NCBI RefSeq assembly: GCF_018139145.2
Contig: NC_059471.1
Location: 204,743,494-204,807,493 of the forward strand
Source of the DNA: Gymnogyps californianus
Lineage: Eukaryota > Chordata > Aves > Accipitriformes > Cathartidae
Direction of reading: 5' to 3'
DNA: 64,000 nucleotides
In this document: in pieces, positions 13,911-24,173 of the stretch
Layout: every line of letters begins with the position of its first letter
Numbering within the stretch: position 1 is the first letter of the stretch
The notes under the pieces: generated by a model
The model's database searches: none
Seen by the model: only the letters and a program-made list of their open reading frames with translations
Told to the model about the DNA's origin: nothing
Program-made: the position numbers and the translations under genes

Positions 13911-14021
13911 TGACTATTTCAACAAGTACCTTCTTTGATGGCTTACTGGTAACTGGGCTCTACACCTCTACCAGTGTTCAGGCTTCCCAGAGTGTTGGTG
14001 GTTCCAGTGCTTTTGGATTTG
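13911..14021 (+). CDS. RELN: Reelin exon 2 (reeler domain part)
   Basis: This exon encodes 37 codons of reelin, the large secreted glycoprotein that guides neuronal migration by binding VLDLR and ApoER2. The translation reads [32 protein letters not shown] and AFGFG, which I recognise as about residues 77-114, inside the N-terminal reeler domain. The exon has no cysteine. The acceptor is strong: a pyrimidine tract ending ctctcatttcag at 13910, with a plausible branch-point A at 13881. The donor is G|gtaagt, with the last exon base at 14021. The first base of the Val codon must come from exon 1 and the exon ends after one base of a Gly codon, so it is phase 1-1 and divisible by three. Exon 3 at 47861 completes the Gly codon (G+GA) correctly. 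One residue differs from the human protein as I remember it (Val for Ile in SVGG). The frame stays open upstream to an ATG at 13868 and past the donor to 14092; both extensions are intronic. Confidence 0.96.
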
Positions 14022-15434
14022 GTAAGTCCAGTGTAATTTACATTTTGCAATCCAGGGTAATGAATATTTGGTTGTACAGAGGACATCAATAACAACACAA
14101 TTACTGAAATAGGTTAATTTAGACTGAGTAATCAACAATGCATGGAAGTCAGTAGGAGTCAATGAGATCAGGCAGTGGTGGTTTTTAGACAGCTTTTATT
14201 TCTTCCTTCACTTTCTTCTTCTTTGGTCAGCCCTGGTACTGGTATACTGAATTATATGAATTTTAAGAGAGAAAAGCCTCAGCAGCTAAACTGATTGAAA
14301 TAGCCATTTCTAAATGGTGTGACATTTTGTATAAACTAAAGCATTTAGCCCAAAGCATCTATTTTTGGGCTGAAAAACTGATTCCTTTGAGCTTATGTCA
14401 ACCTACTTTTCCCTTTCACTTAACAATAGCATCTTCCTTAAAACCAGAATGCTGGTCAAGACACTTTATATAACCAATTATTTTCCGTGTACGAAAAGCA
14501 GAATTGTAGTAAAAGGGTTAGGACAGGTTTTGCAGAATTATTGTATATTTCAAGTTCTGCTGTAGCATTCAGCAGTAGCAGCCAGGCCAGCTGTGCTAAG
14601 CACAAGCGTTTTTGAAAAATCTCTTCTAAATTTGTGCAAGTAATTTACAGCTATACCTTCTGCAGTTTGTTATTTGGTAACATTTTTTATATCCTTACAA
14701 ATAATTGTAAGAATTGCGTTCCTCTGATTGGAGGAACTCAGTGACCCCTAAAAAGCAATCTGGGGTGAAGGTACAAAAATAGGTACCAGTTGTATGGGAC
14801 ACCAACTGCGCTGCACTTGCAGTAGCATGTTTAAATGTTCATTAGTCTGTTAGGATTACACTTCAGTACTTTCTTCCTTATAATCTTTCATGGTAATTAT
14901 CTCTGTTATAATGCGTGTGAAACATGAGTGGCCTGGGCATGTGAGTGTCATACAGCAGACATACGTTGGTTGTAAATGAAAGAATGTAACGTAAATAGCA
15001 CATTATTTAAAACTGTATTGAGGAATAATTTGAGAAGGGCTTTGCCTCTGTGAATAGCACGACCAATCAAGCTCAGACCTTTTGCTTGGCCTTTCAAAGG
15101 GACCAGCACAGCTGCCAAGGTATTTCAAGTCTTACACAAAATGCACTGAAGGATCTACTCTTCTGGAAGAAGTAGTACTGCTGTTTCTCCCTTCCCACCG
15201 TACTCTTTACAAAACTAACAGGATCTGATGGAGTATGCGAGATGGAAAGCACTTATCAATGTGAAATTTTTGGGACGGTCAAGTTACTGGCAAGCTATTA
15301 TCTTGCCATAAAATAGGTGTTTGTATCACGTCATTGGGGAGATCACGGCCCTGTACGGCAAACTCACTGGGCAAGGTATACAGGTCATGTTTAATCACAT
15401 CTAAATATTTAAGAATGGAAATTAAGCAAAATTT

Positions 15435-15560
15435 TAAGAACCTAAATAGCTTTGTGCATTTACAAAGTATGTCTGTATTTTTTCCTAAATTTGTATCTTC
15501 ATCTGTAGAATGGGGCTGTTACAGTGGGTGTCTCACTGAGACAGATGTTAAAGTAACATG
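15435..15560 (-). mobile_element. MIR-like SINE relic, antisense
   Basis: The stretch CATCTGTAGAATGGGGCTG with the preceding TTTTTTCCTAAATTTG matches the order of the antisense MIR core (TTTCCTCATCTGTAAAATGGGG). Weaker similarity extends upstream (AACCTAAATAGCTTTGTGC). It is heavily diverged, as expected for an ancient amniote SINE in a bird. The call comes from memory of the consensus, with no alignment score. Confidence 0.5.
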
Positions 15561-16631
15561 TGATGTGTGACAGGAAAAAAGACGTGGCCTTTTTTAACTT
15601 TCCAAAGGTCATTTTATAGCTCTTGATGTGTTACTTTGACCATTCAGTCACTGGTAAGATAACCAACAACTAAACTTCTGACACATGCGTTCTGTGGACC
15701 AAAAGAAGATCCAAGCCTACAGGCTGGGAAAATACAAAAGCCAAAGAGATGCGAAAGCAGTCACGCATGGTTGGAGCTACCTCATTTTGCTCGTCAATAC
15801 AAATTCTAAAACATCATGCCCAGGGGAGGTCTGCTGCTCTGTCTCGAGCATGCCTCCATCCATGTCAGAGAAAAACGGCTGCCATCTCTGACCTTTCTTT
15901 TGAACTTTCTGCAGGCAAACTGTAGGGTCAGTTGTGTTACAGTTGTTAGTTATGCAACATTTTAAATAAAAATCTCATTTTGTTTTTTTTTTTTTTGCTA
16001 GCTCCTAAGCTTGCATATATATTGAAAAAAAAAATCTAAATGTTTCAACAGAGCTGATGCTCTTGTGCAGTGTCTTTGCAGTCACCGTAAGAAGTAAACA
16101 GTGAAGGAGAAATGGCAATAGCTTTTGAACTTAATTTTATATGAGTGTTCAATCCATGATGTACTGATGGCTCCCAGGATTGAGAACCACATAAACTTTT
16201 CCTTTCTCTACTCTGCAGTGAGAGATGAAAAGGCTAGCCTCTTCCAAAAAGCATTTAGCATGCGAATGATACACTTCTTAAAACAATTTGGTAGTTTTAA
16301 AAATTATCAATATTTTAAAATCTACCATCTGCAGTAGAGAAAGAGAGTAGTCTCCACAGTATTTAATATATTGTTTAATAAAATAGTAGGTGGGAATGGC
16401 ATTGTTTCGTTTTCTGAAGAAAACACAAAGCGCTTTCTCCAGAAACCCTGGATCCATCTGTTGTGTCATCATTTCCAATTAGCAAAGAAGCTGCTTCTCC
16501 TTTCCAGCAAGTGATCGTGATGTTCAGGTTAGATTTAGCTTGCTGGAAACTCTTTTTTTAAAAAACTCGAGGACTGTGTCAGGTTCAGAGACCTCAATTC
16601 AAAGATTCATATGACTTATCAGAGATTAGCC

Positions 16632-16647
16632 GGGGGGGGGGGCGGGG
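16632..16647 (+). other. G11-C-G4 tract, quadruplex candidate
   Basis: Eleven consecutive G (16632-16642), one C, then four G (16644-16647). Eleven G can be split as three GGG tracts with single-G loops, and the G4 supplies the fourth, so the minimal G-quadruplex pattern with one-base loops is met. It is on the transcribed-sense strand, so the reelin pre-mRNA would carry it too. Homopolymer length can also be a sequencing error. Confidence 0.7.
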
Positions 16648-18284
16648 CGAAGCTGGGCCTTTAAAACCTGAAGATAGCAATAGTCTGAAATTGGGTTGAT
16701 AGTGGTTGCTTACGCAGCAGGGAGAATATTTTTTCTCCCTTGCAATATCACCATTGAAATGCTCTTGTCTGTGTTACGCAGGAGGTCACACTAGATTATC
16801 ATAATCTTCCAGTCTGCCCCGACAATATGAAGTCTTCCCAACATACATATATCTGTCTTTTGTGCCATAAGTTACTGTATTGTGGCTACAACTATCTTTT
16901 AATTACCCAATTTAGGAAGTCACTTGATGGAGACACAATCATTGTCAGTTATCATCACAGTTAGTTAACCGTGTCAAGAAGCTTTGAAGAAAAAAGACAA
17001 AATACATTAGTGCTAACAGAGTTCATTCTAAGGGTTATGTTTTCTTTCTTTTTCAGTATATATTGTGTAGCCAAAGAAATAGTTCCTGGTTTCCTCTGTG
17101 GGATTACACTGACATGAAACTTGCTGAAATTTTTATTTGGGAAGCCTTCTAACAACTCTTTTAGGGAGAAATGAGTAAGCTTTTGGGGATAAAAATTAAT
17201 AGTTGTCGTAAATATTGATCTTTTGTCCCAAGCTGAACCATTGTCTGGGTTCAGATTAAGGTAAAACTAAAACTGTAAACCTAAAATTAGAACTAGGATG
17301 AAACATAAATGTGTACTTGAAACTTCACTAACCATGCTGTAAGGAAATGATCCTTAAATCTAGCTTCTAAGAATAGTGTTCCTTTATTCATTAGATCCCT
17401 TGGTACAACAGATACCCTAAGTTGCATCTCTCCAGTATCATTTCCACTCTCCTTTCCTAATCAGTGCAGTGCGTACCTGGGATCATTTCCACATCCTTCA
17501 GCTTTGCCTGCTGAAGGCTGAAGAGCAATCCTGCTCTTCATCTCCCCCTTTCTCAAGCCACACTGATACCCCTCAGTGTCATTCACGCCCTGTCTCTCTC
17601 TGGAGACACATTTTGGACTCCTGTGGGATCTCTCCATCCCTAAGTGTTCTTCCCTTCTGCTTTTGACTCTGAGGGTCCTTGCTGGTGTTTGGCCTTTTTT
17701 TGAGAGCTTCGGTCATCTGCTGGCCGTGCTCTGGGGTTTGTCAGCCCCCCAAGGCTAACCTCCCATACAGCCAGGATGTCCATACAGTCACTTAGGGGCT
17801 CTCACTGCTTGATTTATTCCCAATATATAAGAGGGAAGTGGGAGACAGGAGTCCTAAAAAACATGTTGGAGAGCTACAAATGTGGTGGCGGGTTTGATGG
17901 GGATGATTGCTTGCAAATGAGATTAAGGTTAAATGGGTTTGGTGGGTGGTAGGGGTACCAGTCTGTAACTTGGGATAAGTATGAAAATACAGCTCAGCTC
18001 CTTCAAAGCCATGTGCACTGGAAAGCAAGGAACGTAGTATAATTTCTACAATTAAAGGAGAAGATTACAGCGTAATCCCTCAGCAGCGATAAGGAGCACT
18101 GTGTGCTGAGGACCTGAATCTGTCTCATTACACGGGATCGTCCCGACTGACAGGCTGGTTGAGCAGACAGACGTGCTGGGCTGCGCACATCAAAGCTTGC
18201 CTTTGACCTGCCAGTCACACTGCATCTTTGCGCATTCGGGTTCTTCCCAAAGCTTTACGGCTCCCCGGTAGATTTTCACATCAT

Positions 18285-18520
18285 GCACACATGACAAATT
18301 ATTTAAAATTTAAGTTTGGTGTAATTAGTTTCTTACAAACTACAGCGGAAAATGTAAACCTTTATAGTTAAGCCACCCAAAAACTAATTTTATGCAAAAT
18401 CATAATTACTACACTAATGTTTACCTTTTAATAAATGTGGAATAAACAAGTAATTTCATTATAATATTTGTATATGCATTAACCTTTCAACCTAAATTGA
18501 AAAGGTCCTTTTAAAAGTCC
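18285..18520. promoter_or_regulatory. Candidate conserved element, homeodomain/octamer sites
   Basis: This AT-rich stretch holds repeated homeodomain-type cores: GTAATTAG near 18321, ACTAATTTTATGCAAAATC near 18382 with an octamer-like ATGCAAAA, CATAATTAC near 18401, and TTTAATAAA and GTAATTT near 18427-18454. Such density without simple repetition resembles conserved developmental enhancers. Conservation could not be tested and AT-rich DNA produces such cores by chance, so this is a low-confidence inference. Confidence 0.3.
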
Positions 18521-20039
18521 ATAGGCTCTATTATGGTAAAGACAGTGGATTCAAAGCTCTCATTACACTGGAAAGTGTTGCCTCAGGCCTAATTGTCTAA
18601 CAGAAAATTTTTGGTTTAGTTTCTGTGTAGGTTTATACAACTTGTAATTTACTATCTTTTAAAATGGATGTCTTCTTTCTACTGTGAGGTCATAAACTGC
18701 TGGTGAATTTTAGGTTTTGTTTAACTCTGTGGGCTACTTTATAAGAGGCTATGAGAGCGATGTTACCTGGAAACATTTTAGTGCCTGAACAGGGGAACTG
18801 CATACGCTAGAAAGCAAAAAATAGAATATGAAAGATCATCTTGCAATCTTTCCTCTTTTGCAATTCTTTGTTTCTATACCATGAAGGTGATCACACCTAC
18901 TGTAAGTAATACATAGTCTCTGGGATTTTAAAAAAATCTGATAGTTACAAATATTCCTTAAAGTATGGTGAATAATAAATTACCTAGAGGAAATTCTGGG
19001 AAGAACAATCACTAGAAATAATTTACTTGGCATTACATTTTATCTTATACTCTTTTCTTTTTAAATTATTCTATTGCCTTCTGACAGAATTAAGGCAGCC
19101 TTCCCATAATCCTCTGCTTGGTATTTTGGTTACATACATGTTTGCATAACAGACCAAACCCAAAATCCCCTTTCAATTTATAGATGAAGGATCGTTTTGA
19201 TCCGGCTCTGTATGAGTTGGGAATTGGGGAAAAGGATAAAAGTAGTTTCCTGGTGCTGTATGCCCCTTTGGCTCACAGGTCACGAGCAGTCTTAGGGCAG
19301 AGTGACTGTAGACGGATGTCATTGGTGATGCTGCTGGTTTCATCTCCAGAAGAATAAGGGCAAAGAGGGTGCCTGGGTGGCTGAAGGGCATCCACAGTGT
19401 CATCTCCAAGGGGGTACCACAGAAAATGCTCTGGTCTTGCTCCCCAGCTCTGCCGGTGCATTGGTCTGGACTGTGTGTTGGAGGCATCCAAGGCTCCCGC
19501 TGCTCCTGGATGAGGCGTGTGGCTTCAAGCCTTCAGAGGTTTGGGTTTGGCATCAGTTTATGCTCAAACACTGATGGTTCTGGGGCAATGTTTTGCTTTC
19601 AGATTTTGACAGATAAAGGAAAATATCCTCCACTAACATTGTGAGATGGAAAAAGGCCAACTGTTGGATTTTTCTTGTTAGGTGAGCCTATAGAATTGAT
19701 CGCTCCTGCTCAGTCTTTGCCTCTCTGTGCTTCTTCACAGCTTTAAAAAGTAAGGAATAATCAGTAAATGCCAGCTCTTAAAAAAAAAATTTCAGCTATG
19801 TACATGCTACCGTTCTTGAAGTGCAGTTTTGTAACTCACTGAAATTGCTGTAGATCCCTGGTTTACTTTGTGACAAGCCAAATGGGCTCCAGGACCCTCC
19901 CTTCACACCGGAGATATTTGCCAGAAACCAAACAGATGGTGAACTAGGAAGAAATGACCCTCGGCATTCTCATTAGAACAGTTGGGGAAATTTTAATAGG
20001 CCCCCATTTGCCTTGTGCTGTATCTAATACCCTTTGAAC

Positions 20040-20450
20040 TGCCACTTTTTTTGTTTGTTTGTTACAAGTCAACTACTGCCATGTATATTTTAATAGGGAT
20101 TATCAAATACAATTTGCCCAGAAGATGTATCAGCCCTCCGCTGCTAATTAGCAAAGTTTAAATAATCACTGAGTTCTGGAATAATTGGAAAGAAACAGTG
20201 TTTTTCCTGCCAATGCATAATTACCAATTAACAGGAAGATAAAATATCTGTATAGCAGTCATATCTTGGAGAATTTGTTAACAGTCAATTAAATAGTGAG
20301 TTGGTGCCAAACTGACATTGGTCAAGAAAGTTTACATTTGAGTTTAGTTTTAAGATACTCCCCCGTGCAAATGGTATGTAACGAAACCATAATGATGATA
20401 AAACTTTCGAAGTTTGTGTGTCACGATGTTTAATTACTACTTAAATGTCT
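20040..20450. promoter_or_regulatory. Candidate enhancer-like homeodomain-site cluster
   Basis: About 400 bases contain a dense, non-repetitive set of TAAT-core sites: the palindrome CTAATTAG at 20144-20151, GAATAATTGG near 20179, CATAATTACCAATTAAC near 20216, AGTCAATTAAAT near 20283 and TTTAATTACT near 20429. SOX-like (ACAAT, ATTGG) and octamer-like (GTGCAAATGG) words are interleaved. The look is that of vertebrate conserved non-coding elements in introns of brain-expressed genes. No alignment was possible; the call rests on composition and motif density alone. Confidence 0.35.
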
Positions 20451-21884
20451 TTATGGCCAAAGGCTGACCGTTTCTATAAGTGGTTGACTATCATGTGTGC
20501 CTTATGGAAAGGGTTTCAGCTTTATTAACACAACATATATTCATTATCATGGCATAGGCAGTAATTGTCCATGCTTACCCAACAGGGAACTGTGTCCCCA
20601 AGTATTTTAACTGCTGAGGAGGAAAATTCCTCATATGTAACTGAGTAAGGCAGATAGAAATGCCCCAAGGTTGGAGGAACAAACTAGCCAGACAGGGAGC
20701 CTACACAGAAAATATTTAAACTGGCCTAGTTTGAGTCTAGTTTGACCCAGTCCCATCACCCTGAAGACTTTCACCCATTTCTGCAAGTACTCTTGTGCTT
20801 GTCAGGTTTACCCTAACCCCCTGCCATGGCAGCAGCAGCTCTTGGACATCAAAATCCAATTTTGCCTAATCTGCTGAGAAGCCCTGAGTTACTCCACAAT
20901 TTAGCATTCATAAAAGTGAGTGATGGTGTCTGCTCCATAATTTATTTCAAATGTCTTTGGAGCATTATGAAGATGATAGTAAAATAACTCAAGCTTTTGA
21001 CCTTTCAAATATACCTGTAGCTCCTGCTAGTATCTGTGTGGTCAAGGTTGAAAAGGAGAATGAAATTCTGTAGAAGTCTGGCACGCGTAACATTGCTTGT
21101 ATTTGTTAGGTTTGAACAGTGGGTGCAGGGGGGTGTTTAATGCTATAGGCAGGACTTAATGCTTTGCAGATGAGATGAGAGGTAGTCACTGCATTGGAGG
21201 TGCAGAGGAACATTTCGAAGTGCAGCAGTGCTTGTAAAGGGGCCCCTGGAGTTTTTAAAGAAAATGCCTTTAGAGATAGTTTTACATAGCCAAAACCAAA
21301 GTGATAATTGAAGTGTTGAGGCCAATTTTGGTCCAATTTAGCAAGTACATTTATTCAGTAGTGTTGTTTTTTCAGGTCTTATATACATCTGTTTTTCTCG
21401 CCTGGGTGGTCAGAAAAAGGTATGGGGAAAAGCTGGAGCATCATTGAATTTTAATGTGATTTTTTTTACTGCACTTTAATTTTTAATAAAATACACGTAG
21501 TAAAAAACTGATGTAAAAGTTTGTGAAGTGATCAGATCAGGTTTTTTGCTACCTCATACCTCTGAGAAGATTCTGATCCAAATAAGGTATGGATTTCATT
21601 AGAAATATATTAAGAGATTAAAATATTCATTGTGACTGGTTGGTGATTTTTATCTATACTAGTACTTATTGAGAGTAATTAGTAACACTTTTTGAAGCGT
21701 GCAAATCCTAGGTCCGTTTAATAATGGAGAATAATGTTTCTATAAATATATAGACACAACCCCATATATATACACATAAGTACTTGTTCCTCACTCTCCT
21801 TTTTTCATCCTAATTTCAAATACCATGTTCAACTGTTAACCAGCATATTCCAAATTTTTATTTTTTTTGTAAAAAACATATACA

Positions 21885-22035
21885 GTGGGACTTGTGGCAT
21901 TATCTCCATTTTACCAACAGTAAATTAAAAACAATGATTAAGATCAAAAGTGTCCTGCAAGTTTGCTAACCACTTTAAGATGGCTATGAGCTGACTTTCA
22001 GAGATGCTGAGCACTGCATAGGAGTTTGTATATTG
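21885..22035 (+). mobile_element. Worn MIR-like and amniote repeat relic
   Basis: The segment TTATCTCCATTTTACCAACAG followed by GATTAAG resembles the sense MIR core (TTATCCCCATTTTACAGATGAGG, then GGTTAAG). About 80 bases on, GACTTTCAGAGATGCTGAGCAC resembles a dispersed amniote relic I know from reptile genomes (TTTCAGAGGTGCTGAGCACC). Both are heavily diverged and may be two fossils side by side. Boundaries are approximate. Confidence 0.4.
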
Positions 22036-24152
22036 AAAAGCTCCTGTTAATTCCGGTGTGGGTTGAGCGTGCTCATCCCTTCCACGTATCAGCCCCTACG
22101 TGTCGAACTTGGCACCTGGAACTTGAGGTGCGCTTCAATAGTGACCATGTAGGAAAATTTGGTGCAAGTGAACAGTTTCTAGAGCTTCTGGGCATGGGAC
22201 AAGGGTAGAGCCCAGCTGCCCTGTGCACCTCTTGGTAGTCTGGGGCTTCCTGAGGCATCGCATCAACTTGCCTCTTCCCCAGGGCTCCTCCATCCCTGCA
22301 CTGAGGCACAGCTCCATGCCGAGTGCAGTACCTAACTCATTCATTAAGGACCCTGCGCTGTTTTCCCGACACTTAAATCACACCTAAACCTGTGTAGGTA
22401 CATTTCAGTCCTCTGAATCTTGGAGATTGAATCAGCTTGCCACTCTTGAGAGTAACCCTAGAAATACAAAGTTTCCCGGGCTACTTTATAAGCTTGTAGG
22501 TGACCTGGTGTGGAGACCTTGACATCTTCTACCTAAATTCTGCTGTGATCAAGAGACAGGTGAGGACCCCAACGTAACTGCTAGAACCTGATGTACCAGA
22601 TTCACTCAAATTCTCTTATGTAGCACTGAATTCAGTAAAAACCAGACAAACAAAAGACAGTTCGAAGAGAAGGATGTGCGGAGCAACCAGATACATGGAG
22701 TTGGTCTGGCCATTTTCTTGCATCATAGATTAGCAATTAAAATACTTGTACAGTCTGAGGCCTTGAACTGCCCACTCTTCTACCCCAGGAGGCACCGAAG
22801 GGAGCAGCCAGGAAGCAAGCCATGTACCTCTTCCACTAATTCTCCGTAGTGTCCTCTGTGCATGGGGAAATGTCTGGAAGCTTGCTGGGCTGCTTGTTCT
22901 CACTAAAATCTTGCCTCAAAAACCACCTTCTCTGTTTTTTATGGGTGAATCGCTCCTGTTTGGCATTGATTAGAGAAACGTCAATGTATGACTCAATTCT
23001 CTTTTATTATTATTTTATTTTCTTAACAATAACCTTTGTCTTATTTGTTCACCAGTTAGAGCGTGATCTCTAAAGCAAGGACTTTCTTCTTTATTATTCT
23101 GTACAAACATGCTGGCACAATAAAACCCAATCTTTAACTGTTCATGACTTATTATAATATGGGTAATAGTGCATAAAAGTCAAGGAAAAACAAATTAAGC
23201 CTTCATTGATTGCAGCAACAATAACAAAATACTTTCACCTCTAAAAGACGTTGTCATTATGCTTTGAGAGCTATATTCAGCCACATTGACAGGCTGAAGT
23301 TGCATGGTAATTCATAGTAACAGAGAAGTATCTTTAATAAAGTAGGGAAAAAAGGCCATCATCTAGAAATTTAGGGCCATCTTAAAATTGCATTCTGTGT
23401 GTGTATGCCTCAAGAATATATTAAGCAAATGTTCCCATGGCTGCATGAACTTCACGCTGCCAATGTGCCTGCCTGCGTCGCTTCTTGTCCCGAGCCTGTT
23501 TCTGTGATGCCTGATTGTCATGTGTTGTGCTGCGACAGTCAGTCAGAACCCTCTCTCCCCAACTTTCCCCTTGTGCCAGGCCTATTATTGTCACTGCAGT
23601 TTGTGTTTATCAGGATGCGATCGCATATTCAAGCTGAAATTACTGGGCTCTTGGACTTCATCAATTAAGATGCATTGAAGCTTCTTGCAAATGTGAAATG
23701 ATATTGGGAAATGGTTACTATTGTAATTTCGAAGACAAGTTTGTAAACTAATTTCTGGCATATTATGACAAACAAATGTTGTGATCAGACTGCTTCCCCC
23801 ATATCTGCCAATTTGTTGTATTTCGAAGTGGAGTTGATTATATGTGGTGAAAAATCAGGCTTACAGGAAAATAGAGCTCAAGAGCCCTCTGTTAAGATCC
23901 TGATCATCACCTGTCCTACCAGCTGATATCACTTTGCTTGTCTGTTGTCAGTGTTGTGACTGGTAATCATTTCTGTGTTTTCAGAGATGGTTCACAAGAA
24001 AAATCTGCTCCAGGTCTTCTAAAAGGAATAATCCAATTTTCAAGAATATACCAATGAAAGTGAATTACTGTTTGTAGGGAATGATTGGTACGGTTGCATC
24101 TTTATCAGATGCTAAAATACATGAACTAGAGAAGAAGGCTACCAAGCCCATG

Positions 24153-24173
24153 CCACTGTGTGTGGCACAGTGG
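24153..24173. other. Perfect 8-bp stem inverted repeat
   Basis: CCACTGTG and CACAGTGG flank the 5-base loop TGTGG. An overlapping alternative 6-bp stem (TGCCAC/GTGGCA at 24151-24167) excludes the first. It lies at the start of a GC-richer patch (about 24150-24260) open in several frames on both strands. The stem is too short for a microRNA precursor and may be chance. Confidence 0.6.

Noticed and set aside
13868..14092. Open frame with an ATG upstream of exon 2, reading through its donor
   Set aside because: The ATG and the 3' extension lie outside strong splice sites. The true exon is 13911-14021 and begins mid-codon.
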